64,000 nt of DNA from Acidiferrobacterales bacterium (GTDB lineage Bacteria > Pseudomonadota > Gammaproteobacteria > Arenicellales > Poriferihabitantaceae): NCBI GenBank assembly GCA_019633985.1, contig JAHQWE010000005.1, positions 56,258 through 120,257 on the forward strand, given 5' to 3'. The notes beneath the pieces were generated by a model. It ran no database searches. It saw only the letters and a program-made list of their open reading frames with translations, and was not told the DNA's origin. Positions 27,429 through 35,478 of this stretch are shown in pieces; position 1 is the stretch's first letter; each line of letters opens with the position of its first letter. The position numbers and the translations under genes were made by a program.

Positions 27429-27713
27429 GTGTGCCGAAATATCAAACAGTTAGCAAACTTTGAACCGCCCGCAACGCCGCAGGAAATTCATGCAGCGTCA
27501 CTGCAATTTGTACGAAAAGTGAGCGGTTTTACCAAGCCTAGCAAGGTGAATGAAAAGGTTTTTGAAGAAACGGTACAGAGTGTTGGTCACTGTATTGAAA
27601 CTCTGCTGCGAACACTGGAGATCCAATCTCCACCCAGAAACAGGGAAGTGGTCGAGATGAGGGCACGGAAAAACGCAGCGCTTCGAAAAAGTTCGTCAAC
27701 TTCTCTAATCTAA
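27429..27713 (+). CDS. DUF2277 family protein
   Basis: 94 residues from the GTG at 27429 (MCRNIKQLANFEPPATPQEI), which matches the conserved MCRNI start of DUF2277; the track's GTG at 27414 is five codons upstream. Conserved segments AASLQFVRKVSGFTKPSK and the late PPRNREVVEMRARKNA are present. The family has no known function. It sits alone, 43 nt after the MOSC gene. Confidence 0.88.
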   Translation: MCRNIKQLANFEPPATPQEIHAASLQFVRKVSGFTKPSKVNEKVFEETVQSVGHCIETLLRTLEIQSPPRNREVVEMRARKNAALRKSSSTSLI

Positions 27714-27844
27714 TATTTGGCAGACAACGGGCCGGATCCAGAGCGTCTCGAAATTGAGGTGAATCTGTCAAGATCGCCATTTATGAATCCTCCAAAGATA
27801 TTCAAATTGATCGCTGGCCTCGATGATTTACCCAGGGTTTCTCC

Positions 27845-28192
27845 ATGATCAAAAGAATCGTCGCCAATATCAAAACTGACAATTTCAAGCAGACACAAGT
27901 GTTTTATCAGGAAATCCTTGGAATGGAGCTATTGATGGATCTCGATTGGATTCAAACATACGGCAGTGGAACAGAGATGCCGGTGCAGCTGAGCGTCGCT
28001 TCAGAAGGAGGCTCCGGAACCGAAGTACCAGATCTGTCGATTGAAGTTGAAGACCTTGACCAGATTTTGGATAGACTGCAAGCGGCATTCGTCCATGTAG
28101 AGTATGGACCTGTCCATGAACCTTGGGGAGTCAGGCGCTTTTTTGTCAGAGATCCCAACGGAAAGCTGCTTAACATTTTGCAGCATACTTAA
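27845..28192 (+). CDS. VOC/glyoxalase family protein
   Basis: 115 residues with a pair of beta-alpha-beta-beta-beta units typical of the vicinal-oxygen-chelate fold: VANIKTDNFKQTQVFYQEILGMEL at the start and WGVRRFFVRDPNGKLLNILQ at the end, the latter holding the usual C-terminal metal-ligand strand. Substrate cannot be predicted; relatives include glyoxalases, fosfomycin-resistance enzymes and dioxygenases. It is the last unrelated gene before the polyene cluster. Confidence 0.88.
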   Translation: MIKRIVANIKTDNFKQTQVFYQEILGMELLMDLDWIQTYGSGTEMPVQLSVASEGGSGTEVPDLSIEVEDLDQILDRLQAAFVHVEYGPVHEPWGVRRFFVRDPNGKLLNILQHT

Positions 28193-28273
28193 GTCAGCCG
28201 ATATGGCTGTCGATTTCCCCTGGCCATTGAAACAGTTAAAATGATTGCTTACTTGATTTAACGATATCTGCGA

Positions 28274-29578
28274 ATGGAACCTGACGTACTCATCATAGGT
28301 GGTGGGCCAGCCGGCACTACCGCTGGTGCCCTGCTTGCGCGCAAAGGATATGAGGTAACGCTGCTAGAGAAAACTAAACACCCTCGGTTTCATATCGGCG
28401 AGTCACTGCTTCCCATGAATATGCCGATCCTGGAGTCGCTGGGAGTTTTAGATCAGGTTAAGGAGATTGGTGTCCCGAAAATGGGTGCTGACTTTACTTA
28501 TGGCGCCAAGACACACCAATACCGCACTTACCGGTTTTCGCGTGCGCTGGGTGATACGCCGACAATGGCTTACGAAGTAAAGCGGGAAGAGTTTGATCAT
28601 ATTCTGTTTCGATCCTGCCAGAATGCAGGGGTGACAACCCATGAGCAGACAACCGTTCGCGAGGTACAGTTGACCGAGGGTAAACCCCAAGTTACCAGCG
28701 ACGATGTCGACGGAAACCAAAGAATCTGGATGCCGAAAATAGTCATTGATGCGAGCGGGAGAGATGCATTTATGGCGTCGCAGCAGGGGTGGAAGGAAAA
28801 AAATCCCAAGCATGCAAGCGCAGCAGTGTTCGGTCATTTTAAAGGGGTGAAGCGTCGACCGGGTCAGGATGAGGGCAACATAAGCGTGTACTGGCATGAA
28901 AATGGCTGGATGTGGATGATTCCACTGAAAGACGATGTGATGAGTATTGGCGCTGTGTGTTGGCCCGACTATCTGAAAACCCGCAAGACTGATCTGCAGC
29001 AGTTTCTGATCGATACCATTCACAGCTGCCCCGCGGCAGGGTCTCGTATGTTGAATTCAGAACTGATTTCCAAGGTTGGTGTGGCATCTAACTATTCCTA
29101 TGGTTCTAGACAATGCTGGTCGGATGGTTTTATTTCGATAGGCGACGCCTACACGTTTATTGATCCAGTGTTTTCCAGTGGGGTTTATCTGGCGATGAGC
29201 AGCGCGCAACGCGCAGTGCCTTCCGTAGAGAACTGGCTCGCAGGAGACGTGACTGCCTTTCGAAGAAGTTGTAAGAAATATGTACGTGATACCAATCGCG
29301 GGTTGAAAGGCTTTTCCTGGTTTATCTATCGGTTTACTTCCCCCGCGATGCGGAATCTGTTCAACAATCCTCGCAATTTTTTTCAGGTTGAAGACGCGGT
29401 AATTAGTATGCTGAGCGGAGATGTGTTCGCTAACAAAAGAGTGGATCGCCGTCTGATCGTGTTTAAGCTGATTTACGCAGTTAGCTGGTTACGTTGCCTG
29501 AAAGAGTCAGTTCGTTCCGCACGGCGCCGACATAGTGTAGCTAAGATTCGAGTCTCAGAAAATCTAGAAGCGACCTAA
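28274..29578 (+). CDS. Flavin-dependent halogenase-like FAD oxidoreductase, APE cluster
   Basis: 434 residues. N-terminal FAD-binding IIGGGPAGTTAGALLA, then PRFHIGESLLP, a block typical of flavin-dependent phenol/pyrrole halogenases, GVPKMGADF with a lysine where halogenases keep their catalytic lysine, and WMWMIP (about 212-217), an exact WxWxIP match. In halogenases that motif keeps the enzyme from acting as a monooxygenase. FISIGDAYTFIDPVFSSGVYL is the second FAD contact. It opens the cluster on the plus strand. It could halogenate the aryl ring, as in xanthomonadin synthesis. A non-halogenating geranylgeranyl-reductase-like role remains possible. Fold secure; reaction inferred. Confidence 0.85.
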   Translation: MEPDVLIIGGGPAGTTAGALLARKGYEVTLLEKTKHPRFHIGESLLPMNMPILESLGVLDQVKEIGVPKMGADFTYGAKTHQYRTYRFSRALGDTPTMAYEVKREEFDHILFRSCQNAGVTTHEQTTVREVQLTEGKPQVTSDDVDGNQRIWMPKIVIDASGRDAFMASQQGWKEKNPKHASAAVFGHFKGVKRRPGQDEGNISVYWHENGWMWMIPLKDDVMSIGAVCWPDYLKTRKTDLQQFLIDTIHSCPAAGSRMLNSELISKVGVASNYSYGSRQCWSDGFISIGDAYTFIDPVFSSGVYLAMSSAQRAVPSVENWLAGDVTAFRRSCKKYVRDTNRGLKGFSWFIYRFTSPAMRNLFNNPRNFFQVEDAVISMLSGDVFANKRVDRRLIVFKLIYAVSWLRCLKESVRSARRRHSVAKIRVSENLEAT

Positions 29579-29629
29579 GTGGTTGGTTTCTACCCGCTGG
29601 TTATAACTCTATGCCCAACAAGCATTGAA

Positions 29630-30445
29630 TTAATTTGAATTTGGGCAAAATCGATAGAGATCAAAACCGGGATACTTGTTGGCGATCTGTATGACACCTT
29701 GTTCGCAACGGATCTCAACCAGGTTAAATCGCCTGATTTGTTGTGCTGCTAAAGCAATTTGATAATCATCGTATAGGAAGCACATTGCGTGATAGCAAGA
29801 CGCTGATTCGAGTGTGGCGTTAGCTAGAGTGTTTTTCTGATCCGCCGGTTTGAATTCAATCGTACCTAGCTCCATCGCACCAATTCCAAGACACTTGGAT
29901 TTCAGGTATGCCTCTTTTTGTGTCCATAGTAAATAAAAATGTGCCGATTGCTCGGTGTTCGGGTCGAGCGCTCTTAGCGTATTCAATTCATCCTTACTAC
30001 AAAATTGTTCAGCGGTGTTCAGATATTCTCTGAGTTTCCCCCGATACTCGATGTCCAGTCCCAGAGGCTGAAATTCGCTCACAGCTACGCCAACCAGATC
30101 GGCACTGTGACTGATACTGAAATGTATGCCGGCCGCTTCTGCTTGGGGGCAGTAAGGAGGTAAATTTTCACGATCTTTGATATTGATCGAAGCTTGGTCT
30201 GGTAGCGATAGATACTGATCGAGCACATATCGCAGTAACCATCTCGATAAACGATATTCCTTCGCGCGTTTGGTCGACATCGAAGCAATTCTGTCGATCT
30301 GGTCTCTGTTTAAACAATGAAACTCATCAAGCTGCTGCAAACACTCGAAATATCTATTGTCCACGACAAAAAGTACGGTGTTCTCTTTTTGGTCCAGGGC
30401 TTTCCGGGTAGAATTTGATAGCATAAGAGCGGGGCCGATTTGCAT
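29630..30445 (-). CDS. 4'-phosphopantetheinyl transferase (Sfp-type)
   Basis: 271 residues. Activates carrier proteins by adding phosphopantetheine. Diagnostic motifs: HFSISHSADLVGVAVS, GLDIEY with the Mg-binding D-x-E, and WTQKEAYLKSKCLGIG (WxxKEAxxK). The N-terminal part has KRAKEYRLSRWLLRYVL, common to Sfp-type enzymes. Being inside the cluster, its likely targets are the two ACPs at 41.5 and 42.8 kb. ATG start at 30445 with GGGAG upstream. It is transcribed against its neighbours and is convergent with the halogenase-like gene. Confidence 0.92.
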   Translation of the reverse strand: MQIGPALMLSNSTRKALDQKENTVLFVVDNRYFECLQQLDEFHCLNRDQIDRIASMSTKRAKEYRLSRWLLRYVLDQYLSLPDQASINIKDRENLPPYCPQAEAAGIHFSISHSADLVGVAVSEFQPLGLDIEYRGKLREYLNTAEQFCSKDELNTLRALDPNTEQSAHFYLLWTQKEAYLKSKCLGIGAMELGTIEFKPADQKNTLANATLESASCYHAMCFLYDDYQIALAAQQIRRFNLVEIRCEQGVIQIANKYPGFDLYRFCPNSN

Positions 30446-30554
30446 GAAATGTTATGATCTCCCTGGGCGTGAGAATCGCTACCGGTGTGCACAGAGATTC
30501 CCAATTTGAGCCATCCCTCTCCAACTTCCTGATACAGCAGAATTCGTCAAAGTT

Positions 30555-31115
30555 ATGAAAAGCCTCAGTGCAATCTTAGCGGTAATTATCGCTGTGGGCT
30601 ATCCACTGATGGTGTACTTTGGACTACAGCAATATGGATCAAGGGGTCTGGCGATTGTGTTACTGGCTGCTGTCTGTATCCGTTACTATCTGGTTCGCCC
30701 AGCGACCACAATCCAAAGCCTTGGCGTTATTGTGGTGGGGATATTCAGCTTATGTATTATCGCTCTCGACAGTGAGCTCTTGTTACGTTTCTATCCGGTA
30801 GTATTAAGCGTCAGTGTCGCTGCATTCTTTTTTTTCTCGCTATGGAGTGAGAAAACGGCTATCGAAAAGTTTGCAGAAATATCAGGCGAAATCATCACGC
30901 CAACAGCGAGATATTATATGCGTCGCTTAACCATCTGTTGGGTGGCATTGATGCTGTTGAATGCAGCAATCGCTGCCTACACAGCACTGTATATGTCACT
31001 GTCTCACTGGACCTTATACAACGGGGTTTTATCTTATCTGCTCATAGGTCTGTTTATGCTCGGCGAATGGCTGTATCGACAACACTATAAACGAACTCGC
31101 GGAACCGCTGGATGA
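30555..31115 (+). CDS. COG4648-type membrane protein of APE clusters
   Basis: 186 residues with about five TM segments (residues ~3-25, 28-45, 52-72, 78-95, and two in the last 60 residues) and a short Lys/Arg-rich C-terminus. Proteins of this kind (sometimes mislabelled 'DNA gyrase subunit B') recur in aryl-polyene clusters, where their role is undefined. The stop overlaps the next start by 4 nt, so it heads a tightly coupled plus-strand operon of six genes. Confidence 0.75.
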   Translation: MKSLSAILAVIIAVGYPLMVYFGLQQYGSRGLAIVLLAAVCIRYYLVRPATTIQSLGVIVVGIFSLCIIALDSELLLRFYPVVLSVSVAAFFFFSLWSEKTAIEKFAEISGEIITPTARYYMRRLTICWVALMLLNAAIAAYTALYMSLSHWTLYNGVLSYLLIGLFMLGEWLYRQHYKRTRGTAG

Positions 31116-31531
31116 CCCCTCTTAATCTGGATCAGCTGCATGACCTAGATGCCATAGCAGCGTCTCTCAATCAGGAGTTCAACCCAAACCAGTGGCCAAC
31201 AATTTCTGATATACGATTTGACGGTGATACTTTGTCTTTGGCGTTAAACGTCACCTCTGACCTCAAATGGTTTGAGGGCCATTTCCCCGATAATCCAGTG
31301 TTACCTGGCGTAGTGCAAGTACATTGGGCCGTCAGCCTTGCGAAGAAACTGCTGGTCAACAATGCAGATTTCAACCAAGTGGAAAACCTGAAGTTCAAAT
31401 CAGTGGTTCTTCCAGAAACGAACCTGACACTTCACTACACTGGATTACAATCGGGCGAAAAAATTCGATTTTCGTTCAACGCCAGTGAAACTGGCGAAGT
31501 GCATTCGGAAGGACGATTGACGTTTGATTGA
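31112..31531 (+). CDS. ApeI-like hotdog 3-hydroxyacyl-ACP dehydratase
   Basis: 139 residues. The motif WFEGHFPDNPVLPGVVQVHW is the FabZ/ApeI catalytic-histidine segment (GHFPxxPxxPG), followed by a hotdog strand pattern (LKFKSVVLPETNLTLHY). It should remove water from beta-hydroxyacyl-ACP to form each conjugated double bond of the polyene. Overlaps 4 nt with the membrane-protein gene and 8 nt with the glycosyltransferase gene. Confidence 0.87.
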   Translation: MTPLNLDQLHDLDAIAASLNQEFNPNQWPTISDIRFDGDTLSLALNVTSDLKWFEGHFPDNPVLPGVVQVHWAVSLAKKLLVNNADFNQVENLKFKSVVLPETNLTLHYTGLQSGEKIRFSFNASETGEVHSEGRLTFD

Positions 31532-32288
31532 ACCAGGCCATCATCTGGAATCAGATTATCAGTGCTGTTTAATTTTGCCGCACTATAATCATGTGCGAGA
31601 GCTTACTCAGTTTTTACCAAAGCTTCTTTCCCTCGATTTACTTTGCATTATCATTGATGATGGCAGTGACGACGAAGAAAAAAGCCGCCTGATTAGGCTA
31701 CTTGAAGATCATCCGAAGATAGAACTGATTTTTCATCATCACAATCGAGGAAAAGGAGCGGCAGTAATGACCGCTGCTGTACACGCAAGGTCTCGTGGAA
31801 TGACCCACATCTTTCAGGTAGACGCTGATGGTCAGCACAATCTGGAAGACGTCAGCGGTTTTATTGCGGCTAGTAAAGCTGCACCCTTAACCATTGTTTG
31901 CGGGAAGCCTGTTTTTGACGAGACGGCCCCAAAAGCGCGGGTTTATGGCAGAAAAGTCACCGACTTTTGGGTTTCTCTGGAAACACTTTCGTTGAAAATA
32001 AAAGATGGACTATGCGGGTTTCGAATCTATCCTCTGGAGCAGCTGGAACGCTTGATGGACGACTACTATCTTGGCCCAAGAATGGATTTTGATACCGAAG
32101 TACTGGTTAAAGCGGTGTGGCATCAGGTTCCGCTACGATTCCTAGACACCCAGGTACAGTACATTCATGATGGTACTTCGCATTTTCACTATCTTAGAGA
32201 CAACCTGGTGCTGATCCGGCTACATACCAGACTCATGTTTGGCATGGTTCGTAGGCTACCCCGATTGATTCTGAACTTTTTCAACTAA
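31524..32288 (+). CDS. Glycosyltransferase family 2
   Basis: 254 residues with GT-A features: LPHYNHVRELTQFLPKL, IIIDDGSDDEEKSR (donor-binding DDGS), and HIFQVDADGQHNLEDV, the metal-binding DxD region. No ATG exists near the family start, so the TTG at 31524, which overlaps the dehydratase stop, with GGAAGGA upstream, is the best choice. In described APE clusters glycosyltransferase and acyltransferase modules are found fused in one protein (ApeJ); here the next gene supplies the acyltransferase separately. Likely adds a sugar to the polyene lipid anchor, which is inference. Confidence 0.88.
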   Translation: MIEPGHHLESDYQCCLILPHYNHVRELTQFLPKLLSLDLLCIIIDDGSDDEEKSRLIRLLEDHPKIELIFHHHNRGKGAAVMTAAVHARSRGMTHIFQVDADGQHNLEDVSGFIAASKAAPLTIVCGKPVFDETAPKARVYGRKVTDFWVSLETLSLKIKDGLCGFRIYPLEQLERLMDDYYLGPRMDFDTEVLVKAVWHQVPLRFLDTQVQYIHDGTSHFHYLRDNLVLIRLHTRLMFGMVRRLPRLILNFFN

Positions 32289-33313
32289 TGGCTACGCAAT
32301 CCACACAGGGTTCAGACTCCGCGCATTCTGGAAAAACCAAACACTGGTCGGAATTCCAAGAAGCCGGGACCTTGCTAGGCTTTCGTTTTATGCTTGGCGT
32401 TTACAAGGTTTTCGGGAGATGGGTATTCAATTTGATTTTATATCCGGCGATGGCCTATTTCACCGTATTTAGACCGCAGTCTCGGAAGGCTTCGTTAGGG
32501 TTTTTGCAGACTCACTACCGTTTTAACCCAAGCTACTGGAAATCACCTCCGGGATTTCTTGATGTCGTTAAACATTTTATGCAATTTGGCCATAGCGTAT
32601 TGGACAAACTCCTGGCATGGAGTGTGCCCATTGGGAAAGACGCATTCGATGTTCCCGACCAGAAAGCGATTGATACGTTTCATGACGATCCGCGTGGCCA
32701 GTTGATCATCGGCAGTCATTTGGGGAATCTGGAATTTTGTCGGGGATATATGAGCCGATATCATGATCGCACGATCAACATATTGTTACACGATCGGCAT
32801 GCGGCAAACTTCGTAGAAATGATGCGACGAATCAATCCACTCTCCAGGCTTTATATTTATCAGGTCGACAGTCTCGATATCGGGACGATTCTTGAACTGA
32901 AAGCCAAAATTGAAAACGGGGAGTGGTTGTTTATTGCCGGCGATCGGGTTCCCCTAAGTGGTTATTTACGCACGACCAAGGTTTCTTTTCTCGGAAAGCC
33001 TGCCTGGTTGCCGATTGGTCCGTATTTGCTCGCAAAGTCACTGGGTTGTCCGGTGAAAATGATTTTTGCATTTCGGATGGCTGGCAAAATCCGCCTTGAG
33101 ATCGCGTCTCTGGGTGATCGTATTGAACTGGTTCGTGGGGACCGAGAGGGACAAATTAATGCGCTGGCGCAACGATTTGCTACCGAGCTTGAGGATCGTT
33201 GTACCAGAGCGCCCTTTCAGTGGTTTAATTTTTATGATTTTTGGAGTGATGCTCACGCTACTGAAAAAAGTGAGACGGCGGTAAAACCCGTCATTCCGGC
33301 GGTAGATCGTTAA
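32288..33313 (+). CDS. LpxL/HtrB-like acyltransferase
   Basis: 341 residues, membrane-associated acyltransferase of the lipid A lauroyl/myristoyltransferase superfamily. Seen: a hydrophobic N-terminal segment (NLILYPAMAYFTVF), the HxxxxE motif in GSHLGNLEFCRGY, and AGDRVPLSGYLRTTKVSFLGKPAWLPIGPYLLA in pieces. Probably transfers the polyene or a fatty acid from ACP to the glycosylated anchor. One-base overlap (TAATG) with the glycosyltransferase gene makes a coupled pair equivalent to the fused ApeJ form. Confidence 0.88.
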   Translation: MATQSTQGSDSAHSGKTKHWSEFQEAGTLLGFRFMLGVYKVFGRWVFNLILYPAMAYFTVFRPQSRKASLGFLQTHYRFNPSYWKSPPGFLDVVKHFMQFGHSVLDKLLAWSVPIGKDAFDVPDQKAIDTFHDDPRGQLIIGSHLGNLEFCRGYMSRYHDRTINILLHDRHAANFVEMMRRINPLSRLYIYQVDSLDIGTILELKAKIENGEWLFIAGDRVPLSGYLRTTKVSFLGKPAWLPIGPYLLAKSLGCPVKMIFAFRMAGKIRLEIASLGDRIELVRGDREGQINALAQRFATELEDRCTRAPFQWFNFYDFWSDAHATEKSETAVKPVIPAVDR

Positions 33314-33314
33314 C

Positions 33315-33776
33315 ATGTGCCCTCAACCGGATCATCTCTATCGATATCTCCCCCATCGTCCGCCGATGCTGCTGCTGGACCGGTTACTCGACGTTCAGTC
33401 AACGTGTTCAGAAGCAGCGATTCAAATAACGTCAGATTCAACGTTCTATATACCGCACAAAGGCGTACCTGCCTGGATCGGCATAGAATATATGGGGCAG
33501 ACAGCTGCAGCGATTGCCGGCTATCAGTTGGAGGCGGGTACGCTGGCCCCCCACGTTGGTCTTCTTTTAGGCACTCGTAAATATCGCGCTGCGATTGAGT
33601 GGTTTGCGCCAGGCACTGATTTGAGAGTGCGATGCAATGAACGAGGTGTTATGCCAGGCGGCATTGCGACATTTCAGTGTGAAATCGCATTGATCGAAGC
33701 TAGTCAGTCTGAATCGGTGGTGGCGACGGCGAATCTAACAGTCTACCGAACTACTATGAAACCGGAATCTGGATGA
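33315..33776 (+). CDS. ApeP-like 3-hydroxyacyl-ACP dehydratase (copy 1)
   Basis: 153 residues with the ApeP signature YLPHRPPMLLLDRLLDV, then PAWIGIEYMGQTAAAIAGYQ, and LLLGTRKYRAAIEWFAPGTDL. The hotdog fold with LPHxxxMLLxD distinguishes it from the ApeI type. It is coupled to the downstream ketosynthase (4-nt overlap). A second ApeP-like gene lies at 37.5-38.0 kb on the other strand, also next to a ketosynthase, so this pair looks like an inverted duplicate. Confidence 0.87.
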   Translation: MCPQPDHLYRYLPHRPPMLLLDRLLDVQSTCSEAAIQITSDSTFYIPHKGVPAWIGIEYMGQTAAAIAGYQLEAGTLAPHVGLLLGTRKYRAAIEWFAPGTDLRVRCNERGVMPGGIATFQCEIALIEASQSESVVATANLTVYRTTMKPESG

Positions 33777-34999
33777 ACAGGCGAGTAGTGATTACCGGAG
33801 GTGGTACGGTATCTGCGCTTGGCAACAGCTGGGCTACCGTGCGAGACGCCCTGCGTTCCAAAACAAACTCTGTGAGAGTGATGGAAGAGTGGGAACAATA
33901 CCCTGATCTGAAAACGCGATTAGCGGCTCCGGTGCAAAACTTCGAGATGCCTGAACGTTACACGCTAAAGAAAACCCGGAGTATGGGTCGTGTGGCAAAG
34001 CTGGGGATAATCGCCACAGAACAGGCATTAGAGTCTGCGGGATTGCTGAACGACCCGGTTATCAAAAACGGCATGACCGGTGTCAGCTTTGGCTCTGCAA
34101 CCGGTAGCAGCGATGCCGCACTGGAGTTTTTTAATCTCTTGGAGCGTCAATCGATGTCAAAAATCAATGGCACGACGTATTTGCGAATGATGAGCCATAC
34201 CGCTGCGATCAATATCAGTGTTTGCTTTGGAACAACCGGGCGAATGCAAACAACCTCGACAGCCTGTACTGCCGGTAGTCAGGGCATTGGCTTCGCATAT
34301 GAAACAATCAAAAGCGGTCAACAAGATGTGATGATTGCCGGCGGTGCAGAAGAGTTGTGTCCCACTCAAGCCGCGGTGTTCGATACAGTGTACGCAGCAA
34401 GTGTGAGGAACGAGCAACCTGAATCAACCCCAAGACCTTTTGATCAGGCCCGGGATGGGTTGGTGTTGGGGGAGGGGGCGACAACGCTTATTCTAGAATC
34501 CTATGAGCATGCGATGGCGAGAAACGCCACGATACTTGCTGAGGTGGTTGGATTTGCAACCAATACAGATGGCAAGCACATTGTGCGTCCCAATCAGGCA
34601 ATGATGGAGAGCGTGATGGCAATGGCATTGAAAAGCGCGGAGTTAACGGCCACGGAGATTGATTATATTTCTGCCCATGGTACCGGCACAGAACATGGCG
34701 ATATCGCGGAGAGTTGTGCCACAGAACAGGTGATGGGTAATGCAGTTCCGATCAGTTCTCTGAAAAGTTATACCGGTCATACGCTCGGTGCTTGTGGCGC
34801 TTTCGAGGCGTGGGCGGGAATTCATATGATGAACGAAGGGTGGTTTGCGCCCACCTTAAATCTTGTTGATGTCGATCCCCGGTGCGGAAACCTGGATTAC
34901 ATTCGTGAAGAGAATCGGACAATTACGGCGACCCACTTCATGAGTAACAACTTTGCTTTTGGTGGTGTCAATACATCACTCGTTTTTCGGAAAATCTGA
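33773..34999 (+). CDS. beta-ketoacyl-ACP synthase, FabF-like (copy 1)
   Basis: 408 residues with intact Cys-His-His triad: nucleophile in TSTACTAGSQGIGF (about 164), SAHGTGTEHGD and YTGHTLGACGAFEAW. Chain-extension condensing enzyme for polyene assembly. The closest relative in the window is the ketosynthase at 35.5-36.7 kb; they share long stretches such as AGGAEELCP, TPRPFDQ and NNFAFGG. Last gene of the plus-strand operon that begins at 30.5 kb, convergent with the YbjQ-like gene. Confidence 0.93.
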   Translation: MNRRVVITGGGTVSALGNSWATVRDALRSKTNSVRVMEEWEQYPDLKTRLAAPVQNFEMPERYTLKKTRSMGRVAKLGIIATEQALESAGLLNDPVIKNGMTGVSFGSATGSSDAALEFFNLLERQSMSKINGTTYLRMMSHTAAINISVCFGTTGRMQTTSTACTAGSQGIGFAYETIKSGQQDVMIAGGAEELCPTQAAVFDTVYAASVRNEQPESTPRPFDQARDGLVLGEGATTLILESYEHAMARNATILAEVVGFATNTDGKHIVRPNQAMMESVMAMALKSAELTATEIDYISAHGTGTEHGDIAESCATEQVMGNAVPISSLKSYTGHTLGACGAFEAWAGIHMMNEGWFAPTLNLVDVDPRCGNLDYIREENRTITATHFMSNNFAFGGVNTSLVFRKI

Positions 35000-35027
35000 G
35001 CAACGCTTTCCCAAAATCGGACCAGGG

Positions 35028-35477
35028 CTATTCAGTAACCACAAATTCGCCTTTTAGCGCCACACCGGCGATCACATTCCCGGCGCCACACTCAAATTCA
35101 TAGGGGCTCGAGAATTCGATATTTTTATAGTTGCTCTTGATATTGACCACCGCATTGGCGCCAAGCTGTTCCGCTTTCTTTTGCATTTGAATAATTGCGG
35201 AGATGAAAACCCATTCACAAGCGAATAAGTCGGTTTTATTAAACGCGTTGGTTTTTTTATTTGTTCTGCCTGAACCATAGGACTTGATGACTGGGGGTAT
35301 TGCCTGACCACTAAAGTAAAGACGAATTCCAGGGTTGATCTTACCCAATGCGGATTCGCTGTTGAGGGCATCCGCGATAGAAAACCGAAGCCGGTTGTCC
35401 CGAGCATAGGCATCGGAAGTCAGCAGGCTTGCTGAAACAAATACAGCTATCAGGGAAAGGGTGACAAAGTTTTTCAT
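35028..35477 (-). CDS. Exported YbjQ/DUF74-like protein of APE clusters
   Basis: 149 residues from the ATG at 35477; the track start lies inside the upstream ketosynthase. Signal peptide MKNFVTLSLIAVFVSASLLTSDAYA. The mature part contains KKAEQLGANAVVNIKSNYKN, a pattern shared with heavy-metal-binding YbjQ-like proteins, and two cysteines (FACEWVF, FECGAGN). Homologues in APE clusters are often misannotated as excinuclease subunits. It directly follows the ketosynthase stop (2 nt), so it belongs to the same transcript. Role unknown, probably periplasmic. Confidence 0.75.
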   Translation of the reverse strand: MKNFVTLSLIAVFVSASLLTSDAYARDNRLRFSIADALNSESALGKINPGIRLYFSGQAIPPVIKSYGSGRTNKKTNAFNKTDLFACEWVFISAIIQMQKKAEQLGANAVVNIKSNYKNIEFSSPYEFECGAGNVIAGVALKGEFVVTE

Positions 35478-35478
35478 A

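Noticed and set aside
28448-29023. 191-aa minus-strand ORF
   Set aside because: Antisense to the first halogenase-like gene; no ribosome site or recognisable domain.
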